Of a stretch of DNA of 19,508 nt, positions 13,985-19,508 are shown one piece after another. The stretch's first letter is position 1. Every line of letters begins with the position of its first letter. This DNA comes from an uncultured Oscillibacter sp. (GTDB lineage Bacteria > Bacillota > Clostridia > Oscillospirales > Oscillospiraceae): assembly GCF_910587525.1 (NCBI RefSeq), contig NZ_CAJULS010000032.1:1-19508 (forward strand), given 5' to 3'. Under the pieces are notes generated by a model, which was not told the DNA's origin, searched no databases, and saw only the letters and a program-made list of their open reading frames with translations. The translations under genes and the position numbers were made by a program.

Positions 13985-14414
13985 CCTTTGGTGCGGTGCG
14001 GCCTACGCCCTTTTGGGGCTTGTCTTCCTGCTGGCGGGGCTGCTGTGGGAAACCCGCCTCAGCAGCCTTTGCGTGGGCTTCGGCGCGGGGATGCTGAGCT
14101 CCGGCGTCGTGCAGCTGGCCCGGTACCGGAAGTGGACCCGCCCCCAAAACGCAGCGGTCTACCGCCAGCGGCTGGAGGAGGAGCAGATCGACCTGCGGGA
14201 CGAGCGGAAGGAGATGCTGCGGGACAAGTCCGGGCGGTACGCGTGGCTCCTGGGCATGGCGCTGTGCGCGGCGGCCGTCGTGGTCTTCGGCGTGCTGGGC
14301 GCCCTGGAAATCGTGGAGAATTCCCGCCTGATCGTGCTGTGTCTGGCGGCGTATCTCATCGTCCAATACGGGGCGGGGGTGCTTTTCTACCGCCGCCTGT
14401 CCAAAAAATACTGA
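13971..14414 (+). CDS. Four-span membrane protein paired with the XRE regulator
   Basis: A 147-residue integral membrane protein of unknown function. Hydrophobic segments lie near 5-25, 27-45, 84-107 and 114-137. Between the two pairs is a highly charged cytoplasmic loop (about 46-83: QRLEEEQIDLRDERKEMLRD and neighbours), and the tail is basic (RRLSKKY). ATG 13971 lies inside the end of the XRE gene, with GAGAGGAG 8 nt upstream. The layout resembles Firmicute XRE plus DUF2178-like membrane pairs, but I cannot confirm the family. A hairpin terminator follows 16 nt after the stop. Confidence 0.85.
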   Translation: MKKSNLWCGAAYALLGLVFLLAGLLWETRLSSLCVGFGAGMLSSGVVQLARYRKWTRPQNAAVYRQRLEEEQIDLRDERKEMLRDKSGRYAWLLGMALCAAAVVVFGVLGALEIVENSRLIVLCLAAYLIVQYGAGVLFYRRLSKKY

Positions 14415-14430
14415 CCGGAGAGTACGTGAA

Positions 14431-14461
14431 AGAGGCGCGGGGGAGTATTCCCCGCGCCTCT
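14431..14461. terminator. Terminator of the XRE/membrane operon
   Basis: A 12-bp stem AGAGGCGCGGGG / CCCCGCGCCTCT has a 7-nt loop (GAGTATT), followed by CTTTCATT on the plus strand; upstream GAAAG extends pairing. Confidence 0.8.
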
Positions 14462-14517
14462 CTTTCATTACCAACACAGTGAATGGGCTCCACCCAAACC
14501 GCTTTGCCCCAGGCCCC

Positions 14518-14539
14518 GCCGCCCTTGGAAAAGGGCGGC
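14518..14539. repeat. GC-rich hairpin downstream of the XpaC-like gene
   Basis: A perfect 9-bp stem GCCGCCCTT / AAGGGCGGC with a GGAA loop lies 34 nt past the stop of the minus-strand operon. There is no T tract on the minus strand, so it is a poor terminator. The surroundings (CCACCCAAACCGCTTTGCCC at 14490) share CCACCCAAACC with 1050-1060, suggesting short intergenic repeats. Confidence 0.5.
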
Positions 14540-14572
14540 CCCAAGCCTGAGCTTTTCAGCCATTTCCGGCGG

Positions 14573-15832
14573 TTACGCCTCCTCCTCCCGGCTCTGCACG
14601 GCGGTACCGCCGCCCAGGCCGAAGTCATCCTCTGTGGTGGCGGTGTCCCGGCGGAGCATGTGCTCCATCACCCGGATGTCGCTGTCCACGTCCAGGGCGT
14701 CGGCCTTGTACAGCTCGTCCAGCTGGTGCTCAAAGCCCTTGACAATGGCGTCCATGGTGCTCTCAATACGCTCCTTGGCCTGGCGCAGGTTCTCCCCCTC
14801 CACCCCGGCGGCCTCAAACTCGGCGTAGGAGTCCAGCAGTTTTTGTGTAGTGGGCAGGTAATAGTTTAAGAAGGTGTCGATCTTGTCCCGCTTCTTGGGG
14901 TCCTCCTCCACCGCCCGGAAAATCTTGGCGGTGATCTCCTCCAGCCGGTCGATCTTGGCGGAGAGGACGGGGTCGGCGATGCGGTCATTGGCCCGGCGAA
15001 TGTTCCGCAGGATGCCGGAGTACCCCTCCTCCGCCTCCTTGGGCGTGGGCGGAGTCTGGGCGGCCCGGGTCTCCCGCTGTCTCTGGCTCCATTCCGCTCC
15101 GGCCTGGCCGCTGCGGAAGAGGTAACCCAGCTCCACATTGAGGTAGGCCTTCCCGCCGAAGTACCCCCGGTCGATCATCTTTTGGAGGTCCTTCTCCACC
15201 CGGCTCCGGGAATAGCCCAGGGTCCGGGAGAGCTCCTCCACGGGCACCGCCTCCCGGTCCCCCATGACGGAGAGGTACTTGGCGTAGCGGTTTAAGCTCT
15301 TGTCCATGGAAAAGCCGCTGAACAGCATGGCCCCGCCGCCCGCCAGAAAAGCCAGACCCTGGAGCATCTCCGGCAGCCACCAGCGCACCGTGTCGAACAT
15401 ATAGAGCATATCCTCGATGGCAGCGCCCGTCACCATGACGCCGAACAGGGCCAGCGCCGCGCCGGCGATTTTCAGCAGCCACGCGTTGGATTTCTTCATT
15501 CCAGGGGACTTGGCGGCCTTCTTCATGGCGGTTCGGGCCTTCCCCGCCGGGGCCGTTCGCTTGGACATAGGAGCCGCCCGATTGGACACCGGGTCCCCCT
15601 GCCAGGCGGCGCCCTCCCGGACCGCCTGCTTGACCATGGGCTGACCCCGCTGGGTCTGAACGGGCTTGCGCAGGGGCGGCGGGGCCGTCCGCTCCTTTTT
15701 CTCATCCTCCCCAAAGAGCTTGATGAACAGCATAACCAGGGCGATGGGCCACACCTTGATCACAAAGAGGAAGATAATCAGCGCCCAGGGAAACCAGCTG
15801 TCGTCATGGTTGTTCCTTCTCTGCTCCGCCAT
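14573..15832 (-). CDS. XpaC-like membrane protein (5-bromo-4-chloroindolyl phosphate hydrolysis family)
   Basis: A 419-residue membrane protein of the XpaC family (PF10112), named after a Bacillus phenotype; its biochemical role is not settled. An N-terminal hydrophobic region (13-40) is followed by a basic, proline-rich linker (about 45-112) and two spans near 117-139 and 153-175. Then comes a winged-helix-like block (VEELSRTLGYSRSRVEKDLQ, 198-217) and a long helical C-terminus (about 265-395). The usual partner TelA is absent. ATG 15830-15832 has GAGGGGG 7 nt upstream. It is the last gene of the five-gene minus-strand operon, 3 nt after the UPF0291 stop. Confidence 0.85.
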   Translation of the reverse strand: MAEQRRNNHDDSWFPWALIIFLFVIKVWPIALVMLFIKLFGEDEKKERTAPPPLRKPVQTQRGQPMVKQAVREGAAWQGDPVSNRAAPMSKRTAPAGKARTAMKKAAKSPGMKKSNAWLLKIAGAALALFGVMVTGAAIEDMLYMFDTVRWWLPEMLQGLAFLAGGGAMLFSGFSMDKSLNRYAKYLSVMGDREAVPVEELSRTLGYSRSRVEKDLQKMIDRGYFGGKAYLNVELGYLFRSGQAGAEWSQRQRETRAAQTPPTPKEAEEGYSGILRNIRRANDRIADPVLSAKIDRLEEITAKIFRAVEEDPKKRDKIDTFLNYYLPTTQKLLDSYAEFEAAGVEGENLRQAKERIESTMDAIVKGFEHQLDELYKADALDVDSDIRVMEHMLRRDTATTEDDFGLGGGTAVQSREEEA

Positions 15833-15835
15833 AGC

Positions 15836-16051
15836 TCAATCCCCCTCTTTTTTCTCTCTCAGCTTTCGCCGGCGGCCCTGCCGGTCCACAATGACGGTGT
15901 TGTCCAGCTGGCCTTTCAGATTCCCCACCACGGAGTCGATATAGGCCCGGCGGAGGACGGCCTGCTCCTCTTTTTCCTCCGGCGTCAGCCCCTCTGGGGT
16001 CTTGGCCTTCCTGGCCAGGGCGTTGATGCGGTCGATCTGCTGCTGGTTCAT
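15836..16051 (-). CDS. UPF0291 (DUF896) protein
   Basis: A 71-residue soluble protein of the YnzC-like UPF0291 family, which forms a two-helix N-terminal hairpin; some relatives in Bacillus are linked to the SOS response, but the molecular role is open. Family signatures are INALARKAKTPEGLTPEEKE (9-28) and EQAVLRRAYIDSVVGNL (29-45). The C-terminus is basic (RQGRRRKLREKKEGD). ATG 16049-16051 has GGGAGG 7 nt upstream and overlaps the preceding DUF4177 gene by 4 bases (ATGA), so translation is coupled. Confidence 0.92.
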   Translation of the reverse strand: MNQQQIDRINALARKAKTPEGLTPEEKEEQAVLRRAYIDSVVGNLKGQLDNTVIVDRQGRRRKLREKKEGD

Positions 16052-16245
16052 GCCTGTCCTCCCTGTTCCCGCTCAAAAATCAACTCCAGCTCCATCACAG
16101 CGCCGTTCACCTGCTTGGTAGGAATCCAGCTTACATAACGCCAGCCTTCCGCCGCGCGGCGCACAATAATCTCCTGATGGCCCAGTGTCTTGCCCACAAC
16201 AAAGCCCCGGTCAGCGGAGACTTTCTCAAACGCATACTCCAACAT
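16048..16245 (-). CDS. DUF4177 domain protein
   Basis: A 65-residue protein of the DUF4177 type, recognised from EYAFEKVSA at the start, EIIVRRAAEGWRYVSWIPTK in the middle (the ...AxEGWRxVs.. pattern) and MELELIFERE at the end. These are small beta-rich proteins of unknown function. ATG 16243-16245 has AGGAGG 7 nt upstream, which itself overlaps the ylmH stop. It sits between ylmH and the UPF0291 gene in one transcript. Confidence 0.85.
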   Translation of the reverse strand: MLEYAFEKVSADRGFVVGKTLGHQEIIVRRAAEGWRYVSWIPTKQVNGAVMELELIFEREQGGQA

Positions 16246-16257
16246 AACCTGTCCTCC

Positions 16258-17055
16258 TCAGACGTAAACCCGCAGTACAATGAACGTGCGGCCCTTTTTC
16301 GTCACGCCGCCCACCTCTTTGAGTTCAAACTTCCCAAAGCCCCGGGCGGAGACGGTGTCCCCCGCCGAGAGGAGCTTGTCCGGCTTCGTGCACTCCCGCC
16401 AGTTCACCTGGACTTTCCCGCTCTCAATGAGGGCGGCGGCCCTGCCCCGGGCCATGCGGAAGCCGGAGGAGGCCACGGCGTCCAGCCGCAGCGAGGAGAC
16501 GGTGTCCCGCGCCTCCTTGCAGCTCGCTGCCGGGATGTGGAGGTTGTCCGGCTCTATGGCGGAGACGGTAAGCCTTGCCCGCCCGGCGCTGTCCCAGCTC
16601 CGGAGCAGAAAGTCCGCCACGGTGTCCAGCACAATCAAATCCGCGCTGTCCGGCCCCACCAGGATATCTCCGACCTTTTCCCGGACGATGCCCATCCCCA
16701 TAAGACTGCCCAGGAAATCCCGGTGGGTCAGCTTGTATTCGGCCCGAAAGGCGGCCCGGAGACACCGGATGGGGCTCTGGCTCTCCGCGTCCTCCGCCTC
16801 CAGCCAGTCCGGCAGGAAGAGGAGCAGCCGGCGTTCCGCCGTCTCGTAGCCCCCCAGGGCGGCATACTCCGTCTCGGGGAAGCCCGCCAGGCGCAGCGCC
16901 TCTCCCGCCTGGGCCAGCTGGACGGGAGAGAGAAAATCCGTGGCGGCTGGAATATTGCGGTTTCCGGCCTGCTCCGCCCGGTCCAGAATCTTCGCCAGGA
17001 CCAGCCGGTCCTCTCCGGCGGCCCCCAGGCGGTCCAGCAGCTGTCCCTTATCCAT
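16258..17055 (-). CDS. ylmH: YlmH-like S4-domain RNA-binding protein
   Basis: A 265-residue RNA-binding protein. In Firmicutes YlmH is usually encoded beside the division genes sepF and ylmG and has been tied to cell division and to rescue of stalled ribosomes. The family core THRDFLGSLMGMGIVREKVG (110-129) is clear, and the S4 domain lies at about 187-245 (SSLRLDAVASSGFRMARGRA and on). I start at ATG 17053-17055, which overlaps the ABC-transporter stop by 8 nt (ATGGATAA); a longer in-frame start at 17088 lies inside that gene and adds non-family sequence. Here the gene is separated from any division cluster and sits behind an ABC exporter. Confidence 0.93.
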   Translation of the reverse strand: MDKGQLLDRLGAAGEDRLVLAKILDRAEQAGNRNIPAATDFLSPVQLAQAGEALRLAGFPETEYAALGGYETAERRLLLFLPDWLEAEDAESQSPIRCLRAAFRAEYKLTHRDFLGSLMGMGIVREKVGDILVGPDSADLIVLDTVADFLLRSWDSAGRARLTVSAIEPDNLHIPAASCKEARDTVSSLRLDAVASSGFRMARGRAAALIESGKVQVNWRECTKPDKLLSAGDTVSARGFGKFELKEVGGVTKKGRTFIVLRVYV

Positions 17056-18799
17056 GGCGCAGCTCTTGGGTGCGGACCAAGGCGGCATAGGCCCCGCCCC
17101 TGGCCATCAGTTCCTCATGGCTGCCCAGCTCAGCGATGCGGCCCTCCTCCACCACGGCGATGCGGTCGGCGTTGCGGACAGTAGAGAGGCGGTGGGCGAT
17201 GATGATGGTGGTGCGGCCCTGGGAGAGCTTTTCAAAGGTCTCCTGCAGCTTGGCCTCCGTCACGCTGTCCAGGGCCGACGTGGCCTCGTCCAGAATCAGC
17301 ACCGGCGGGTTCTTCAAAAAGATGCGGGCAATGGAAATCCGCTGTTTCTGTCCGCCGGAGAGCAGGGCCCCCCGCTCCCCCACGTAGGTGTTGAAGCCCT
17401 CGGGCATGGCCGCGATATCGTCGTAGATCTCCGCCAGCCTCGCCGCCTGGGCCACCTCCTCCTCGGAGGCCCCGGGGCGGCCATAGCGGATATTCTCCAG
17501 GATGCTGGCGGCGAAGAGAAACACCTCCTGCTGCACCACGCCCACGTTCTGCCGCAATGACTCCTGGGTCACCTGGCGCACGTCCTGCCCATCGACGCGG
17601 ATGGCGCCGTCCGTCACATCGTAGAATCGGGGAATCAGCTGGCAGAGCGTAGACTTCCCCCCTCCGGAGGGACCTACCACTGCCACGGTCTCCCCGGGAC
17701 GGATATGAAGGTCCACATCGTGGAGCACGTCCAGGTTCTCCTGATAGGCAAAGCTCACATGGTCCACGTCGATGCGGCCATCCACCCGGCCTAAGGCGCA
17801 GGCGTCCGGGGCGTCCCGCATGGCGGGCTCTGTCCGCATCAGCTCAATGAAGCGGCCCAAACCCGCCGTACCGTTGGCAAAGAGCTCGGCAAAGGTAGAG
17901 AGCTTGCGGACAGGGTTGACGAAGGTGGTGATATACAGGCTGAAGGTAATGAGATCCACGGTGTCCATCTGCCCCCGCATGATCAGGAGGCCTCCAGCGG
18001 CGATGACCGCCACAGAGAGGATACAGAGGAAAAACTCCATCACCGCGTTAAACCGGCCCATAGCCTTGTGGAACTGCCGCTTGGAGGTCTTGAAGCTGTC
18101 ATTGGAGGTCTCAAATTTTTTGAGCTCTGTCTCCTCATTGGCAAAGGCCTTGGCGGTGCGGATGCCGGAGAGGCCGGACTCGATGTCGGCGTTGATAACG
18201 GCAGTGCGCTGCTTCACCCGGGCCGAGGCCTCCTGCATGGATTTCCGGCAGGTCCAGACCACTAGGAAGAAAATGGGCAGGATCACGGCAATCACCAGGG
18301 CCAGCCGCCACTGGATGGTGAACATGATGACCAGGGCCCCCACGATGGTGACGCCGGAGACGAATACGTCCTCCGGCCCGTGGTGGGCAAGCTCAGTGAT
18401 GTCAAAGAGGTCCGCCGTCAGGCGGCTCATGAGCTGCCCCGTGCGGTTGCGGTCAAAGTAGTCGAAGCTCAGGTCCTGCATGTGGCGAAACAGGTCCCGG
18501 CGGATGTCCGCCTCCACCAGGATGCCGAAAGTGTGGCCCCAGTAGCAGATCACGTAGGTCAGCACCGCCCGCAGCGCAAAGGCCGCCAGCACTACCGCCA
18601 TCACGGCGAAGAAGGTCTGATAGGCGCTTCTCGGCAGCAGCTCGTACATGCACCAGCGGGAGACGTAGGGAAAGGCCAGGTCGATAAGGGAGATCATCAG
18701 TGCGCAGCCAAGATCCATGAGAAAGAGCCGTCGGTGGGGCCTGAAATAGGAGAAAAATATCTGTAAGGTGGATTTTTCCTGAAACTCCCGGGTGGTCAT
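17048..18799 (-). CDS. ABC exporter, fused membrane and ATPase domains
   Basis: A 583-residue half-transporter of the MsbA/LmrA-like multidrug or lipid exporter type, expected to work as a homodimer in the cytoplasmic membrane. Six membrane spans lie within about 25-310. The ATPase domain (about 343-580) has Walker A GPSGGGKST (376-384), the Q-loop Gln around 424, signature LSGGQ (480-484), Walker B LILDE (501-505), D-loop SALD and switch His536 in AHRLSTV. All catalytic residues are present; the substrate is unknown. ATG 18797-18799 has AGGAG 8 nt upstream. It is the first gene of the operon with ylmH, DUF4177, UPF0291 and the XpaC-like gene. Confidence 0.95.
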   Translation of the reverse strand: MTTREFQEKSTLQIFFSYFRPHRRLFLMDLGCALMISLIDLAFPYVSRWCMYELLPRSAYQTFFAVMAVVLAAFALRAVLTYVICYWGHTFGILVEADIRRDLFRHMQDLSFDYFDRNRTGQLMSRLTADLFDITELAHHGPEDVFVSGVTIVGALVIMFTIQWRLALVIAVILPIFFLVVWTCRKSMQEASARVKQRTAVINADIESGLSGIRTAKAFANEETELKKFETSNDSFKTSKRQFHKAMGRFNAVMEFFLCILSVAVIAAGGLLIMRGQMDTVDLITFSLYITTFVNPVRKLSTFAELFANGTAGLGRFIELMRTEPAMRDAPDACALGRVDGRIDVDHVSFAYQENLDVLHDVDLHIRPGETVAVVGPSGGGKSTLCQLIPRFYDVTDGAIRVDGQDVRQVTQESLRQNVGVVQQEVFLFAASILENIRYGRPGASEEEVAQAARLAEIYDDIAAMPEGFNTYVGERGALLSGGQKQRISIARIFLKNPPVLILDEATSALDSVTEAKLQETFEKLSQGRTTIIIAHRLSTVRNADRIAVVEEGRIAELGSHEELMARGGAYAALVRTQELRHG

Positions 18800-18813
18800 G
18801 TCAATACTCCTTT

Positions 18814-18825
18814 TTGATATATCAA
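18814..18825. promoter_or_regulatory. Palindrome in the leader of the ABC exporter operon
   Basis: A perfect 12-bp palindrome TTGATATATCAA lies between the -10 hexamer and the ribosome binding site, a position suited to a repressor. No cognate regulator is apparent. Confidence 0.4.
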
Positions 18826-18836
18826 TTCAGCATATT

Positions 18837-18865
18837 ATGATACCACAAGTTCCGCCCCAGCGCAA
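18837..18865 (-). promoter_or_regulatory. Promoter of the ABC exporter - ylmH - xpaC-like operon
   Basis: Minus strand -35 TTGCGC (18865-18860), 17-bp spacer, -10 TATCAT (18842-18837) preceded by TGG (extended -10). Confidence 0.75.
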
Positions 18866-18870
18866 CGGGC

Positions 18871-18902
18871 AAAAAAGAAAAGGGACCGGATGCTCCGGTC
18901 CC
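18871..18902 (-). terminator. Terminator downstream of the transglutaminase remnant
   Basis: A perfect 9-bp stem GGGACCGGA / TCCGGTCCC with a 3-nt loop is followed on the minus strand by TTTTCTTTTTT. It insulates the ABC operon promoter, 6 bp away, from read-through. Confidence 0.9.
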
Positions 18903-18936
18903 CCAGCTTGTCAATATTATCGATTTTGAACGTCTC

Positions 18937-19430
18937 TCAGGTCCACACGCTGATCCAGGTGTGATAGGCCGGTTTGCTGGTGGCGGCGTAGCCCACCACC
19001 AGCTTACAGGGCACCCCCAGGCTGCGGAGCATCCCGCCGTCAGGCTGGCGTAGTCAAAGCAGATGCCTTTCTTGGCCGCCAGCACGTTGTCTAGCACCGG
19101 CAGGTAGCCGCTCTGAACGGTAGCCGCCAGCTGGCGGCATCTTCGTAGTCCACGTACTGATTGGGCGCGGGTAGGGAAGGGGGCAAACTCGTTGCTAAGG
19201 GTCACCTGGAGGCTCACCGACACCATCTTAGCGTGCTTTTGGGCGGTGGTGTTCTCAAATACCGTCACCTTGTAACTGCCGTTGCCGTCGGACAGCGGGA
19301 AGGTGGTCCACTCCCCCGGCTTCAAATCGTAGTAGGGCTTATCCCGGGTGGAGCCGGAGACCTGCACCTTCAATTTCTTAGACGTGGACGAGGTAAACTG
19401 GAGCATCACGTACCCGTCTTCGATATTGGA
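18937..19430 (-). pseudogene. Transglutaminase-like domain protein, decayed and cut by an IS
   Basis: Related intact proteins are secreted or surface transglutaminase-core proteins. Here the reading frame is open up to the IS edge at 19430 with no start, so the 5' part is missing. The N-terminal beta-rich part (QFTSSTSKKLKVQVSG, TTFPLSDGNGSYKVTV) is intact to EFAPF. A +1 frameshift near 19175 precedes LPAPNQYVDYEDA. Sequence is then lost at about 19123-19138 before LAATVQSGYLP and the Cys motif KKGICFDYA. A second frameshift near 19034 precedes GMLRSLGVPCKLVVGYA, and a TGA follows YHTWISVWT. The Cys and His of the triad survive in different frames; the Asp region is gone. Confidence 0.85.
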
Positions 19431-19433
19431 TTA

Positions 19434-19508
19434 GGCCCTGTTTGAAAAATAAATATTGTATAAATAAAGAGTTAGTGCAAAAATAGGGACATGAAGCGGT
19501 ATGAATTA
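19434..19508 (+). mobile_element. IS5-type insertion sequence, left end
   Basis: A terminal repeat starting GGCCCTGTTTGAAAAATA abuts a TA (19432-19433) inside the transglutaminase remnant. An AT-rich leader follows, unlike the GC-rich surroundings, then a transposase start. The end type and TA target fit the IS427 group of the IS5 family. The rest is outside the window. Confidence 0.7.
19491..19508 (+). CDS. IS5-type transposase, first six codons only
   Basis: ATG 19491 opens MKRYEL, the usual opening of IS5/IS427-type transposases (MKRYELT.EQW...). A modest AGGGA lies 2 to 6 nt before the start. Too little sequence is present for more than a tentative call; the support is mainly the IS end 57 bp upstream. 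Confidence 0.5.

Noticed and set aside
17056..17088. Longer start for YlmH
   Set aside because: The 11 extra codons lie inside the ABC exporter gene and precede the normal family N-terminus.
1..19508. CRISPR arrays, tRNA or rRNA genes, phage modules, toxin-antitoxin loci
   Set aside because: No spaced direct repeats, no cloverleaf-like or rRNA-like segments and no phage genes were seen. The XRE pair at 13769 lacks any recognisable toxin.

Overview
The window looks like chromosomal DNA from a GC-rich, low-oxygen Firmicute, most likely an Oscillospiraceae-type gut Clostridium (Flavonifractor, Lawsonibacter or Pseudoflavonifractor-like). This rests on the T-box leader on leuS, AGGAGG-type ribosome binding sites, sigma-A promoters with 17-bp spacers, a BirA operator before bioY, and family content (PurO-type IMP cyclohydrolase, YlmH, UPF0291, XpaC). 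The genus is inference. No tRNA, rRNA, CRISPR array or prophage is visible.

Layout. 1-1000 (minus): 5' part of leuS behind a T-box leader with a readable CUG (Leu) specifier. 1110-1936 (plus): an XRE-cupin regulator and a 42-residue membrane ORF, closed by a two-way terminator shared with bioY. 1939-3255 (minus): bioY with a BirA operator over its promoter, and a family 4 uracil-DNA glycosylase. 3310-5411: a PF06541-type membrane protein (plus) overlapping tail to tail with an alpha/beta hydrolase (minus), then a zinc-ribbon protein (plus). 5410-6680 (minus): a YgjP-like metallopeptidase and an IMP cyclohydrolase in one unit whose promoter predicts a leaderless mRNA.

6690-7820 is a scarred accessory patch: a dispersed-repeat-like stretch with a 50-nt inverted repeat, a dead IS630-type transposase, and the tail of an unrecognised gene. 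7869-10911 (plus): a 547-residue membrane protein of unknown function and a Sel1-repeat protein. 10992-12441 (minus): a DUF1576 membrane protein built from an internal duplication. 12461-12625 is a small non-autonomous transposable element that ends inside the stop codon of the next gene, a lone ZnuA-type zinc-binding lipoprotein with a Zur box. 13688-14414 (plus): a small XRE regulator with two matching operators, overlapped by a membrane-protein gene.

14573-18865 is one minus-strand operon, transcribed as ABC exporter, ylmH, DUF4177, UPF0291, xpaC-like, with overlaps or gaps of 12 nt or less. 18937-19430 is a decayed transglutaminase-like gene cut at its 5' end by an IS5-type element that runs off the window. 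Its terminal 15 bases are identical to the left end of the small element 7 kb away, so the two are probably parent and derivative.

Most genes are ordinary. The most informative signals are regulatory (T-box, BirA operator, Zur box, double XRE operator, leaderless start) and transposon-related. I found no convincing wholly new multi-gene system; the best candidates for new biology are the XRE/membrane pair at 13688-14414 and the 547-residue membrane protein.
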